A stretch of DNA of 64,000 bases from Hongsoonwoonella zoysiae (GTDB lineage Bacteria > Pseudomonadota > Alphaproteobacteria > Rhizobiales > Stappiaceae): contig NZ_JABRXF010000003.1 of assembly GCF_013266695.1 (NCBI RefSeq), positions 737,508-801,507 on the forward strand, given 5' to 3'. Shown here one piece after another: positions 43,776 through 53,256 of the stretch (position 1 is its first letter; every line of letters begins with the position of its first letter). Under the pieces are notes generated by a model. The model saw only the letters and a program-made list of their open reading frames with translations. It did not search any database and was not told the origin of the DNA. Position numbers and translations under genes: made by a program.

Positions 43776-44471
43776 TCAGACAGTGAGATGGGCTGTGATC
43801 TCGGGATCGTCGAGCGTATCGGCTTCGCCCGAATGGACGATCACCCCCCGGTCCATGATGTAGACCTCGTCCGCCAGTTTCCGGCAGAAATCGAGATACT
43901 GCTCGACAAGCAGGATCGACATGCCCTGCTCGTCGCGAAGAAAGCGGATGGCGCGGCCGATATCCTTGATGATCGACGGCTGAATGCCTTCCGTCGGCTC
44001 GTCCAGCACCAGTAATTTCGGCCTCGAGACAAGCGCGCGACCGATGGCAAGCTGCTGCTGTTGGCCGCCCGAAAGGTCTCCCCCGCGCCGGCGCAGCATA
44101 TCCTTCAAGACTGGGAAAAGCTCGAAGACGTAGGGCGGCACGTTACGCTCGCGAACGGCAAGACCCGCGTAGCCTGTCATGAGATTTTCCTCGACCGTCA
44201 GAAGCGGGAATATCTCGCGTCCCTGCGGCACGAAGCCGATGCCGAGACGTGCCCTGTCGTAGCTGCGCTTCGGGCCGAGTTCCGCGCCCTCGAACACGAT
44301 GCGGCCACCGGAAAGCGGATGGTGGCCGACAATCGCGCGAAGAAGGCTCGTCTTGCCGACACCGTTGCGGCCGAGCACGCAGGTGATCCTGCCGTTATCG
44401 GCCTCGAGCGATACGCCGCGCAGCGCTTTCGCCGCTCCGTATTGGAGGGTGGCATTCTTGACGGCCAGCAT
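43776..44471 (-). CDS. urtE: Urea ABC transporter ATPase UrtE
   Basis: The 231-residue ATPase has Walker A (GRNGVGKTSLL), VPQGREIFPLLTVEENL with the UrtE-typical Q-loop, LSGGQQQQLAIGRALV, Walker B (LVLDEPTEGIQPSII) and the switch His replaced by Gln in LLVEQYLDF, as is normal for UrtE/LivF-like subunits. It lies 3 bases after urtD, last in the operon urtA-B-C-D-E. With UrtD it powers high-affinity urea uptake. Confidence 0.95.
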   Translation of the reverse strand: MLAVKNATLQYGAAKALRGVSLEADNGRITCVLGRNGVGKTSLLRAIVGHHPLSGGRIVFEGAELGPKRSYDRARLGIGFVPQGREIFPLLTVEENLMTGYAGLAVRERNVPPYVFELFPVLKDMLRRRGGDLSGGQQQQLAIGRALVSRPKLLVLDEPTEGIQPSIIKDIGRAIRFLRDEQGMSILLVEQYLDFCRKLADEVYIMDRGVIVHSGEADTLDDPEITAHLTV

Positions 44472-44474
44472 TTT

Positions 44475-45224
44475 CTAACGCCCCAGATAAACTTCGATGA
44501 CCCGCTGATCGGACGAGACATGGTCGAGGCTTCCTTCCGAAAGGACGGACCCTTCGTGCAGGCAGGTGACCTTCACGTCCAACTCGCGGACGAAATGCAT
44601 GTCGTGCTCTACGACGACGACGGAGTGCGTTGCCGAAATTTCGCGAAGAAGACGGGCGGTTTCCTCCGTCTCGGCATCCGTCATACCGGCGACCGGTTCG
44701 TCGACAAGCAGAAGTTTCGGGTTCTGCGCGAGCAACATGCCGATCTCCAGCCACTGCTTCTGACCGTGGCTAAGATTTGCGGCGAGATGCCATCTGCGAT
44801 GACCAAGGCGGATGGTCTCCAGGATTTCGTCAATGCGTTTAGCGCGTTTCGCACTTCCCCTGGCGAACAGCACGCTGAACACGTCTCGCGGCGCGGCGAG
44901 CGCAAGGCTCAGGTTATCCTCTACCGTCAGGCTTTCGAAAACCGTGGGTTTCTGGAACTTCCGCCCGATGCCGAGTGTCGCGATATCCGCCTCGTCGTGC
45001 CTCGTAAGGTCGACCGTGCCATTGAAGAAAACGTCGCCTTCATCCGGCCTCGTCTTGCCGGTGACGATGTCCATCATCGTCGTCTTGCCGGCCCCGTTGG
45101 GGCCGATGATCGCCCGCATTTCCCCGCGCTTGAGAACGAAGGAAAGGTTCCGGATCGCCTTGAACCCGTCGAATGCAACGCTCACGCCGTCGAGATAAAG
45201 GATCGTGTCTGCCCGCTCCACCAT
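44475..45224 (-). CDS. urtD: Urea ABC transporter ATPase UrtD
   Basis: The 249-residue ATPase has the UrtD-typical ILYLDGVSVAFDGFKAIRNLSF, Walker A (GPNGAGKTTMMDIVTGK), IGRKFQKPTVFESLTVEDNL, LSHGQKQWLEIGMLLAQ (His in the signature, characteristic of UrtD) and Walker B (LLLVDEPVAGMT). The ATG at 45224 is preferred over a longer frame because it lies 4 bases after the urtC stop and begins the conserved fold. Confidence 0.95.
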   Translation of the reverse strand: MVERADTILYLDGVSVAFDGFKAIRNLSFVLKRGEMRAIIGPNGAGKTTMMDIVTGKTRPDEGDVFFNGTVDLTRHDEADIATLGIGRKFQKPTVFESLTVEDNLSLALAAPRDVFSVLFARGSAKRAKRIDEILETIRLGHRRWHLAANLSHGQKQWLEIGMLLAQNPKLLLVDEPVAGMTDAETEETARLLREISATHSVVVVEHDMHFVRELDVKVTCLHEGSVLSEGSLDHVSSDQRVIEVYLGR

Positions 45225-45228
45225 GACG

Positions 45229-46401
45229 CTACTCCGCTCCCACCGGCGAGACTTCCGCACCAGAAGGCGTTTGGGCATCTTCCGCCCGGTTCGCTTTCCG
45301 CTTCTCGCGGCCCCTGCCGATGTGGGCCTGAAACGTTCCCACTATGCCCTTCGGCAGGAAGAGCGTGACGAAGACGAAGAGACCGCCCAGGGCGAATAGC
45401 CAGTATTCGGGCAGAACGCCGGTAAACCAGCTTTTGCCGCCGTTGACGAGAAGCGCGCCGATGATCGGACCGATGATGGTCCCGCGCCCGCCAACGGCCG
45501 TCCAGACCACCACCTCGATGGAATTCGCCGGCGCGAATTCGCCCGGGTTGATGATGCCGACCTGCGGTACGTAGAGCGCACCCGCCACACCCGCCATGAC
45601 GGCGGACACCGTAAACGCGAAGAGCTTCACCATCTCCGGCCTGTACCCGAGGAAGCGCGCGCGGCTTTCCCCATCGCGCGAGGCGATCATCAGCTTGCCG
45701 AAGTGCGAGCCGGTGATGCGCGCCGTTACGATCACGCCGATTGCAAGCGCGGCGGCACTCGCCGCGAAAAGGCCTGCGCGCGTTGTGTCCGCCTGCACGT
45801 CGAAGCCGAGGATATCCTTGAAATCGGTGAGGCCGTTGTTGCCGCCAAAGCCCATGTCGTTTCGGAAGAAGGCGAGCATCAGCGCGTAAGTCATCGCCTG
45901 GGTGATGATGGAGAGATAAACCCCCGTCACGCGGCTTCGGAAAGCAAACCAGCCGAACACGAAGGCGATCACGCCAGGCACAAGTGCGACCATAACAATC
46001 GCGAACCAGAACTGGTCGAAGCCATACCAATACCAGGGCAGTTCCTTCCAGTTCAGGAACACCATGAAGTCAGGCATCACCGGATCGCCGTAAACGCCGC
46101 GCGTGCCGATCTGGCGCATTAGGTACATGCCCATCGCATATCCGCCGAGCGCGAAAAAGGCGCCGTGGCCAAGCGAGAGAATGCCGCAGAACCCCCACAC
46201 GAGATCGAGAGCAAGCGCCAGGAGTGCATAGGTCAGATATTTGCCGAGAAGCGCCACGATATAGGTCGGTACATGCAGCGGGTGCAAAGGGTCGAGCACA
46301 AGGTTGGAGACGGGCACGGCTATGCCGGCGGCGAGGATGAGAACGATCGTCGCAATGATCCGGCTTTCCAGGCCGTTGCGGGCGAGATATCCTGAAATCA
46401 T
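45229..46401 (-). CDS. urtC: Urea ABC transporter permease UrtC
   Basis: The 390-residue membrane protein has the LivM-like permease core with UrtC-specific features: LDLVWGFCGILSLGHGAFFALGGYAMGMYLMRQIG, DPVMPDFMVFLNWKELPWYW, and GGNNGLTDFKDILGFDV. Nine or so membrane segments are present. It overlaps urtB by 4 bases (ATGA), so the pair is translationally coupled. UrtC and UrtB form the urea channel. Confidence 0.96.
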   Translation of the reverse strand: MISGYLARNGLESRIIATIVLILAAGIAVPVSNLVLDPLHPLHVPTYIVALLGKYLTYALLALALDLVWGFCGILSLGHGAFFALGGYAMGMYLMRQIGTRGVYGDPVMPDFMVFLNWKELPWYWYGFDQFWFAIVMVALVPGVIAFVFGWFAFRSRVTGVYLSIITQAMTYALMLAFFRNDMGFGGNNGLTDFKDILGFDVQADTTRAGLFAASAAALAIGVIVTARITGSHFGKLMIASRDGESRARFLGYRPEMVKLFAFTVSAVMAGVAGALYVPQVGIINPGEFAPANSIEVVVWTAVGGRGTIIGPIIGALLVNGGKSWFTGVLPEYWLFALGGLFVFVTLFLPKGIVGTFQAHIGRGREKRKANRAEDAQTPSGAEVSPVGAE

Positions 46402-48014
46402 GCTTCCGCCGCCCTTCCCTTGAGCGCGAAGAGCCCGCGCGGCCGCTTCTGAATGAAGAGGATGATGAAGACGAGGACGAAGATCTTGCCGAGCACCGCG
46501 CCGGCATAAGGTTCCAGGAACTTGTTGGCGATGCCGAGCGTCAGCGCGCCGACGAAGGTGCCCCAGAGATTGCCCACCCCGCCGAAGACCACCACCATGA
46601 AGGAATCGATGATGTAGCCCTGTCCGAGGTTCGGCGAGACGTTGTCGATCTGGCTGAGCGCGACGCCGGCAAGCCCGGCAACGCCGGAACCGAGCGCGAA
46701 TGTCATCGCGTCAACGCGTGGCGTGCGGATGCCCATTGCCGCCGCCATGCGCCGGTTCTGCGTGACCGCACGCATCTGCAGGCCGAAGGACGTACGGTTG
46801 AGCACGAAAAGCAGCAAGGCGAAAACGGCAAGCGCGAAGAGAACGATATAAAGCCGGTTCCAGGTAATGGTGAGCTGGCCGATCTCGAAAGCGCCCGACA
46901 TCCAGGAAGGCGATCCGACCTCCCTGTTGGTCGGGCCGAAGATCGTGCGCACCGCCTGCTGAAGGATCAGCGACACGCCCCATGTGGCGAGAAGCGTTTC
47001 GAGCGGGCGCCCGTAGAGAAAGCGGATGACGCCGCGTTCCAAGGCATAGCCGACGGCACCCGCCACCAGAAACGCGAGCGGCAGCGCCATCGCCAGCGAC
47101 CAGTCGAAAAGCCAGGGCGCGTTTAAACGGATGACCTCCTGAACGACGAAGGTTACATAGGCGCCGATCATCACCATTTCGCCGTGCGCCATGTTGATGA
47201 CGCCCATCACGCCGAAGGTGATCGCAAGGCCGATGGCGGCAAGGAGAAGAACGGAGCCGAGCGACAGGCCGTACCAGACGTTTTGCGCCATCGACCAATA
47301 GGACTGCACCCGCTCCACCCGCGCGATTGCCCGATCGACCTGTTCCCTGAGATCGCCTTCGGCCTGCCCCCTGAAGCCCAGAAGCAGGCTGAGCGCATCC
47401 TGTGTGCCGATCTCGGCAACAGCGGTAATCGCTTCCGACTTTTCCGCATCCGGCCGATCGGAGACAAGGATCGCGGCAGCACGCGCGCGCATCATGCCGT
47501 CGGCGACGTCAGCGTCGGCTTCCTTCTCCAAAGCCGCCTCGATCGCCGGCAAGGACGATGCATCCGGATTGGCGATCAACGTCCGCGCGGCCCTCAGCCG
47601 TGCGGCGGGATCTGGAGAGGCAAGCGCAAGACCGCCGATCGTATCGCGGATCAGCCTGCGCAACCCGTTGTTCACGCGGATTTTCGAAAGCGCGCGCTTC
47701 GCCTCCTCGCCGACCATTTCTCCCGAAAGCGGATCCATGATCATCAGTGTCTTGCCGCGTCCGGAAACGATAAAGACCTGATTGTCGGATTTCCTGACGT
47801 GGAGATCGCCCTCCGAAAGCGCGCGAAGCACGGGCACCACGGCGGGATCGCCCGTCGCCCCGAGTTCGGCGACGATTTCTTCCGTCTGGGCGAAATCCCG
47901 CACGTCGGAAAACGAATTGACGATTTCCAGAAGCGGCTTTTCCTGGGATTGAGCCAGGCTGGCGAGCGACAGGAAAACAGCAATGGCGAATGTGAGCGGT
48001 CCGGCAAGGCGCAT
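46398..48014 (-). CDS. urtB: Urea ABC transporter permease UrtB
   Basis: The 538-residue protein has a cleavable-type signal (MRLAGPLTFAIAVFLSLASLAQS), an N-terminal extracytoplasmic helical region of about 220 residues (typical of UrtB, not an anomaly), and a LivH-like permease (SLGSVLLLAAIGLAITFGVMGVINMAHGEM). Conserved UrtB segments such as QNRRMAAAMGIRTPRVDA and GVGNLWGTFVGALTLG are present. The ATG at 48014 is chosen for the signal peptide; an extension to 48062 is not hydrophobic. It is the second gene, 87 bases after urtA. Confidence 0.95.
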   Translation of the reverse strand: MRLAGPLTFAIAVFLSLASLAQSQEKPLLEIVNSFSDVRDFAQTEEIVAELGATGDPAVVPVLRALSEGDLHVRKSDNQVFIVSGRGKTLMIMDPLSGEMVGEEAKRALSKIRVNNGLRRLIRDTIGGLALASPDPAARLRAARTLIANPDASSLPAIEAALEKEADADVADGMMRARAAAILVSDRPDAEKSEAITAVAEIGTQDALSLLLGFRGQAEGDLREQVDRAIARVERVQSYWSMAQNVWYGLSLGSVLLLAAIGLAITFGVMGVINMAHGEMVMIGAYVTFVVQEVIRLNAPWLFDWSLAMALPLAFLVAGAVGYALERGVIRFLYGRPLETLLATWGVSLILQQAVRTIFGPTNREVGSPSWMSGAFEIGQLTITWNRLYIVLFALAVFALLLFVLNRTSFGLQMRAVTQNRRMAAAMGIRTPRVDAMTFALGSGVAGLAGVALSQIDNVSPNLGQGYIIDSFMVVVFGGVGNLWGTFVGALTLGIANKFLEPYAGAVLGKIFVLVFIILFIQKRPRGLFALKGRAAEA

Positions 48015-48101
48015 GGTCTGGTCGCAGCTTTTTGGAGATGACTGGCTTGCGGACGGGCGCATCGAGCGCCCATCCGCACCGCGATTGAACAGGCGTGACC
48101 G

Positions 48102-49400
48102 TCAGTCGACGCCCTTGCCCCCGCATTTGCCCGTTTCGGTATTGAAGTTGCCGCAGGACATCGGCGCGCGCCAGTCGGCTATAAGCGGCCTGGAATCCGG
48201 CAGGTAGTCGGACCATTCATCGCCGACGACGAGGCCGGAGGTTTCCCAAACCACCTCGAACTGACCGTCTTCCTGAATCTCGCCGATCAGCACCGGCTTG
48301 GTGATGTGGTGGTTCGGCATCATCGCCGAATAGCCGCCGGTCAGGTTCGGCACGGACACGCCAATGATGCTGTCGATCACGGCATCAGGGTCAGTCGTGC
48401 CGGCTTTTTCCACCGCCTCGACCCACATGTTGAAGCCGATGTAATGGGCCTCCATCGGGTCGTTCGTCACCCGGGCCTCATCGCCGATGAAAGCATGCCA
48501 GGCGTCGATGAATTCCGCATTGGCATCCGTGTCGACCGACTGGAAATAGTTCCAGGCGGCGAGATGGCCGACGAGCGGCGCGGTGTCGAGGCCCGCAAGT
48601 TCTTCCTCGCCGACGGAGAAGGCGACGACCGGAATATCTTCCGCCTTGATGCCCTGGTTTGCCAGCTCCTTGTAGAAGGGAACGTTGGCATCGCCGTTAA
48701 TGGTGGAGACAACTGCGGTCTTCTTGCCGGCTGAGCCGAAGGTCTTGATATCGGCGACGATCGTCTGCCAGTCGGAATGGCCGAAGGGCGTATAGTTGAT
48801 CATGATGTCCTCGGGCGCGACGCCCTTGGACTGGAGATAGGCCTCGAGGATCTTGTTCGTCGTGCGTGGATAGACATAGTCGGTGCCGGCGAGCACCCAG
48901 CGCTCCACGCCTTCGACGTCCATCAGGTAGTCAACCGCCGGGACCGCCTGCTGGTTGGGCGCAGCTCCTGTGTAGAAAACGTTACGCTGGCTCTCCTCGC
49001 CCTCATACTGCACGGGATAAAACAGCAGGCCGTTTAGTTCCTCGAAAACCGGAAGAACGGATTTGCGCGAAACGGACGTCCAGCAGCCGAAAACCGCGGC
49101 GACCTTGTCCTTTTCGATAAGCTCGCGCGCCTTTTCGGCAAAAAGCGGCCAATCCGACGCAGGGTCGACAACAACTGCCTCCAGCTTCTTGCCGAGAACG
49201 CCGCCCTTCTTGTTCTGCTCGTCGATGAGCATGAGCATGGCGTCTTTCAGCGTTGTCTCGGAAATTGCCATGGTTCCGGACAGCGAATGAAGGATGCCGA
49301 CCTTGATGGTGTCTTCGGCCTTCGCCGCACCGATTGCAAGCGACATCGCAAGCGCTGCAGACAGCGCCGCGATATTTGTTTTCTTGTGATGACCAGTCAT
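48102..49400 (-). CDS. urtA: Urea ABC transporter substrate-binding protein UrtA
   Basis: The 432-residue periplasmic protein has a signal peptide (KTNIAALSAALAMSLAIGAAKA) and UrtA-defining segments IKVGILHSLSGTMAISETTLKDA, AVFGCWTSVSRKSVLPVFEELNGLLFYPVQYEGEE and PAVDYLMDVEGVERWVLAGTDYVYPRTTN. The ATG at 49400 is preceded by GGAGGG. It is first of urtABCDE. A sigma-54 promoter (49438-49453) lies 38 bases upstream, so expression is probably tied to nitrogen limitation through NtrC. No urease genes are in the window. Confidence 0.97.
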   Translation of the reverse strand: MTGHHKKTNIAALSAALAMSLAIGAAKAEDTIKVGILHSLSGTMAISETTLKDAMLMLIDEQNKKGGVLGKKLEAVVVDPASDWPLFAEKARELIEKDKVAAVFGCWTSVSRKSVLPVFEELNGLLFYPVQYEGEESQRNVFYTGAAPNQQAVPAVDYLMDVEGVERWVLAGTDYVYPRTTNKILEAYLQSKGVAPEDIMINYTPFGHSDWQTIVADIKTFGSAGKKTAVVSTINGDANVPFYKELANQGIKAEDIPVVAFSVGEEELAGLDTAPLVGHLAAWNYFQSVDTDANAEFIDAWHAFIGDEARVTNDPMEAHYIGFNMWVEAVEKAGTTDPDAVIDSIIGVSVPNLTGGYSAMMPNHHITKPVLIGEIQEDGQFEVVWETSGLVVGDEWSDYLPDSRPLIADWRAPMSCGNFNTETGKCGGKGVD

Positions 49401-49754
49401 TTGACCCTCCGGCTGGATTGTTTGCGTCACAAGACACAGCAAGGAGCGGGCCAAAGGGCGAGAGTGCATCGGGCGGGCAAAGGAATTTCTTTTCAGATCA
49501 GATAATTAGGGAAGCAACAAAATCGAACTTCAGTGAATATCAAACAAAAAACCGCTGGTGCGATGCAATACGATAAGGCAGTTGATAAATATTCTGCCTA
49601 AAAAACAATCTTTTCTTATATATGCCTAATTAATAAGCAAAACAACCAAACTACTCTTCGAAGCGAAAGAGATGCGGCACGGAGCGACACAATTACGCTC
49701 TACCGTAAACAGGCGACAGCCTGTACGAGAACCAATGAACGCATTGAATATCCT
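49401..49754. other. Upstream regulatory region of the urt operon
   Basis: The 354 bases become very AT-rich from about 49500 to 49640. They contain the sigma-54 site listed separately and, about 110 bases further upstream, a TGGTGC half-site (49556-49561) that matches half of an NtrC box. No gene-like frame was found. Confidence 0.5.
49438..49453 (-). promoter_or_regulatory. Sigma-54 (RpoN) promoter of the urt operon
   Basis: On the minus strand the sequence reads TGGCCCGCTCCTTGCT. It matches TGGCAC-N5-TTGCW with one change (C for A in the -24 element) and has the required 10 bases between the -24 GG and the -12 GC. Transcription would begin near 49427, leaving a leader of about 27 bases with the GGAGGG ribosome site before urtA. 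Confidence 0.78.
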
Positions 49755-50042
49755 TCATTCAATCTTTTCGATCTCAGCCGCCATATCAGGGATCAGTTTG
49801 ACCCGGAAAGTCGCGTTCTCGCATTCCAGCGTCCAGACCTCTTCATCGGGTTTCGAGAGATCCTCTTCCTGCTCGGCACCTTGCGGCTTGTCGCAGGTAT
49901 GCCCCTGCTCGCGAACCTGAACGGCAAGCAGGTTTTTTACGTCTTCAACATCGCTCGTCTGGGCAAGGGCGATGCTTCCGCCGCCTAGCGAGCAAACCAT
50001 CATCAACGATGCCGTCAGACCGAAATTCAGTGACAGGCGCAT
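49755..50042 (-). CDS. Small exported protein of unknown function
   Basis: The 95-residue protein has a signal peptide (MRLSLNFGLTASLMMVCSLGGGSIALAQ) and a short acidic mature part with two cysteines (HTCDKPQG and LECENATF), likely disulfide bonded in the periplasm. A GGGGAG stretch lies about seven bases before the ATG. It stands alone between the urt promoter region and the AT-rich leader of the sulfatase gene. I do not recognise the family. Confidence 0.72.
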   Translation of the reverse strand: MRLSLNFGLTASLMMVCSLGGGSIALAQTSDVEDVKNLLAVQVREQGHTCDKPQGAEQEEDLSKPDEEVWTLECENATFRVKLIPDMAAEIEKIE

Positions 50043-50483
50043 TAATCAACTCCCCGACCCGAATGCGTTCATGCTGTTAAGTTAGCATACTATTTCAATT
50101 TCCTACCCGCCTGCAGATATTGTTTTTGACCTCTAATGCAACAATGAATACAAAAGATATAAAAAGAAATTCTTTATACGAGATTTACTTGAAGACATCA
50201 AACTTGAGAATACGTGCAAATACGATCTTTCCATTTACAATTACAAAAGTAACCTTACGATACAAAACGGTGGTTAAAACTCGAATTCATTCAGTCCCGC
50301 CACCAAGGGAAGCAATAGCCTGGCAATTTGCAAGAGACTGCTCGTAGCCGTGTCGCGCGCCCACCAGGCATTTATCGTCAAGGCTTTTTGAGGGAAAGGT
50401 CGGACAAATCATTGGGCCTTTATTGTGCGAATTTTCGCCGAACGCCTGGTGCAATTTGGATCGACCGGCCTGCGGAGGTTCGA
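50043..50483. other. AT-rich intergenic region before the arylsulfatase gene
   Basis: The 441-base region is strongly AT-rich from about 50080 to 50290, in sharp contrast to the flanking genes. It contains no supported coding frame. It may hold a regulated promoter for the sulfatase or be imported DNA. The GGAGG ribosome site of the sulfatase ends the region. Confidence 0.5.
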
Positions 50484-53018
50484 ATGTCGATCAAACGCGC
50501 TTACTGCCTGCTTCGAAACGCATCCACAGCATTGCTTATGGGTGCCGGAATAATGGCTTTTTCAAATATTGCGCTCGCCGACGAAATCATCGGCACGCCA
50601 GGGGCGCCGTCCGCCAAGAGGGTGATCGAGGGTAGTCAGCTTCCTCCACCTGCCTTGCCCTTTGGCGGCAAGATAGAAACCGATGCAGACGAGTCGACGC
50701 CCTGGTGGCCACCCGCCGTGGTCCCTCCAGAGGAAGCGCCAAACGTCCTCCTGATTATCACCGACGACTCCGGCTGGGGCATTCCCAGCACCTTCGGCGG
50801 CGTCATACCTCATCCGACGATGGATGCTCTCGCCGAAGACGGAATCAGGTTCACGAGCATACACTCGACATCGCTGTGCTCGCCGACCCGCGCAGCGCTG
50901 ATTACGGGCCGCAACCACCACAACGTGGGCTTCGGTGTGATCTCGGAGCAGGCGACGGGCTTTCCCGGCTACAACAGCATTATCGCCGAGGACAAGGCTA
51001 CGGTCGGCAGGATCCTGCTTGACAACGGCTACAACACTTCATGGTTCGGCAAGGACCACAATACGCCCGCCTTCCAGGCGAGCCAGTCCGGTCCGTTCGA
51101 CCAGTGGCCGACGGGAATGGGGTTCGAATACTTCTACGGCTTCGTCGGTGGTGATGCGAACCAGTGGCAGCCCAACCTCTTCCGCAACACCACCCAGATC
51201 TACCCCTTCCTGGGTAAAGAGGGAAAATGGAACCTGATGACGGCGATGGCGGATGACGCCATCGACTGGATCACGCGGATGCACCAGATCGACCCGTCCA
51301 AGCCCTTCTTCGTCAAGTTCGCGCCCGGCGCCACGCATGCCCCACACCACCCGACCAAGGAGTGGGTCGACAAGATCAGCGCGATGCATCTGTTCGACGA
51401 CGGCTGGAACAAGCTGCAGGAGACCATCTTCGAAAACCAGAAGAAGATGGGCTACTTCCCGGAAGATGCGAAGATCACTCCCTGGCCCACCGAGTATATA
51501 AAGGAGTGGGACAAACTTACCGATGCCGAGAAGAAGCTCTTCATCCGGCAGGTAGAGGTCTTCGCCGCCTATTCGGCCTATATGGATGATGAAATCGGCC
51601 GGGTCGTCCAGGCGCTGAAGGACATCGGCGAATACGAAAACACGCTGATCATCTACATCAACGGCGACAACGGAACGAGCGCCGAGGGCGGCGAACTCGG
51701 GACCCCGAACGAAGTTGCCTTCTTCAACGGCCTGAACAAGATCCCCGTAGAAGAACAGATGAAATGGTACGACGTCTGGGGCACCGAAGAGACCTACAAC
51801 CACATGGCCGTGGGCTGGACCTGGGCCTTCGACACGCCGTACCCGTGGATGAAGCAGATCGCCTCGCAGCTCGGCGGAATCAGGCAGAACATGACTGTCT
51901 CCTGGCCCGCAAAAATTACTGACAAGGGCGGCAAGCGCGACCAGTTCCTCCACGTTATCGATGTCGTCCCGACGATCCTCGAGGTCGCCGGCATCGACCC
52001 GCCACGGACTGTCGACGGGATCACCCAGGCGCCAATGGACGGCAAGAGCTTCGCCTATCTCTTCGACAAGGAAAACGCCGCCGCTCCGCCGCCGCGCGAC
52101 ACCCAGTACTTCGAAATGTTCGGGCAGTGGGGGCTGTGGCACGACGACTGGTTCCTCGCAACAAAGGTGAACCGAGCGCCGTGGGATGCTTTCGGCCCCG
52201 GCAATCCGGACCCGCTGAACAACCAGGTGTTCGAGCTCTACAATCTCAAGGACGATCCGACGCAGAGCACGGACATCGCCACCGACCACCCCGACATGGT
52301 GGAGAAGTTGAAGGAAACGTTCATCCTGGAAGCAGCGAAATACCAGGTGTTCCCGCTCGACGCATCGGTCGGTCCCCGTGTCGCGGCGCCGCGACCGAAC
52401 ATCACGGCGGGGCGGACGGAGTTCGTCTATACGCGGCCGATGACCGGCCTGCCGCAAGGCGACTCGCCACCGCTTCTCAACAGTTCCTACACGATCACCG
52501 CCGAGATAGAAGTTGCCGAAGGCGGGGCCGAGGGAATGATCCTGACTTCCGGCGGCCGCTTTGCCGGTTATGGCTTCTACCTGCTCGAGGGCAAGCCCGT
52601 GTTCCTGTGGAACATGGTCGACCTCGAACGCATCAAATGGGAGGGCAAGGAAGCGCTAACGCCCGGCAAGCATACGGTCGAGTTCGACTTCGTCTATGAC
52701 GGGATCGGCGCCGGTACGCTCGCCTTCAACAACATGAGCGGGGTCGGCAGATCCGGCACGGGCACACTGAAGGTCGATGGCGAGGTGGTCGACACAAAGA
52801 AGATGGAAAAAACTATTCCGATCATCCTGCAATGGGATGAGAGCTTCGACATCGGCTCCGATACGCTGACGGGTGTCAACGATGCGGACTACAAGCCGCC
52901 CTTCCCACTGACCGCCAAGCTTGACAAGCTGACGATCAAGGTCGACCGGCCGCAGCTTTCGCCGGAGGATATCAAGAAGCTCGAAGCAGCCATGCACAAC
53001 AAAAAGGCAAGCGAATAG
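50484..53018 (+). CDS. Exported arylsulfatase
   Basis: The 844-residue protein has a signal peptide (about residues 1-32, cleaved near ALA-D). The sulfatase core starts NVLLIITDDSGWG (metal Asp94/Asp95). The active-site motif LCSPTRAALITGRN has Cys132, to be converted to formylglycine by a maturase not present here. Metal ligands are also in INGDNGTSAEGG. The sulfatase domain runs to about residue 630, and the last 170 residues (after FVYTRPMTGLP) form an extra beta-rich domain typical of large arylsulfatases. It hydrolyses sulfate esters in the periplasm. Start at 50484 has GGAGG seven bases upstream; earlier frames lack a signal peptide. Confidence 0.93.
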   Translation: MSIKRAYCLLRNASTALLMGAGIMAFSNIALADEIIGTPGAPSAKRVIEGSQLPPPALPFGGKIETDADESTPWWPPAVVPPEEAPNVLLIITDDSGWGIPSTFGGVIPHPTMDALAEDGIRFTSIHSTSLCSPTRAALITGRNHHNVGFGVISEQATGFPGYNSIIAEDKATVGRILLDNGYNTSWFGKDHNTPAFQASQSGPFDQWPTGMGFEYFYGFVGGDANQWQPNLFRNTTQIYPFLGKEGKWNLMTAMADDAIDWITRMHQIDPSKPFFVKFAPGATHAPHHPTKEWVDKISAMHLFDDGWNKLQETIFENQKKMGYFPEDAKITPWPTEYIKEWDKLTDAEKKLFIRQVEVFAAYSAYMDDEIGRVVQALKDIGEYENTLIIYINGDNGTSAEGGELGTPNEVAFFNGLNKIPVEEQMKWYDVWGTEETYNHMAVGWTWAFDTPYPWMKQIASQLGGIRQNMTVSWPAKITDKGGKRDQFLHVIDVVPTILEVAGIDPPRTVDGITQAPMDGKSFAYLFDKENAAAPPPRDTQYFEMFGQWGLWHDDWFLATKVNRAPWDAFGPGNPDPLNNQVFELYNLKDDPTQSTDIATDHPDMVEKLKETFILEAAKYQVFPLDASVGPRVAAPRPNITAGRTEFVYTRPMTGLPQGDSPPLLNSSYTITAEIEVAEGGAEGMILTSGGRFAGYGFYLLEGKPVFLWNMVDLERIKWEGKEALTPGKHTVEFDFVYDGIGAGTLAFNNMSGVGRSGTGTLKVDGEVVDTKKMEKTIPIILQWDESFDIGSDTLTGVNDADYKPPFPLTAKLDKLTIKVDRPQLSPEDIKKLEAAMHNKKASE

Positions 53019-53051
53019 CGGCCTCTCGGGCTTGTCGTAGCGCCAGAAACG

Positions 53052-53104
53052 AATGAGGCGGCGAACCATGCAGGCAGAAGCCGTGGGTCGCCGCCTCATT
53101 TTTC
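53052..53104 (+). terminator. Rho-independent terminator after the arylsulfatase gene
   Basis: A perfect 13-base stem, AATGAGGCGGCGA (53052-53064) and TCGCCGCCTCATT (53088-53100), is followed by TTTTC. The 23-base loop is long, but the stem and tail are strong. Confidence 0.8.
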
Positions 53105-53256
53105 AGTTGTGTCGGGGAACTTCGCCAATGCCGGTTTCACCCTTCTTCACAGACATCTGGCGTTGAGACCACAAGGAGCGAAGGATACGCTCGACAATCG
53201 CAGACAGTCGTTCCGAGACAAGATGCTCTGCTTCGCACGATCAGGACACTCTTCGA

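Noticed and set aside
47509..48216. 235-codon minus-strand frame across the urtA/urtB junction
   Set aside because: It lies out of frame with the conserved urt genes and spans their boundary.
51039..52457. 472-codon minus-strand open frame opposite the arylsulfatase gene
   Set aside because: The plus-strand sulfatase motif and signal peptide are decisive; the antisense frame has no recognisable domain.
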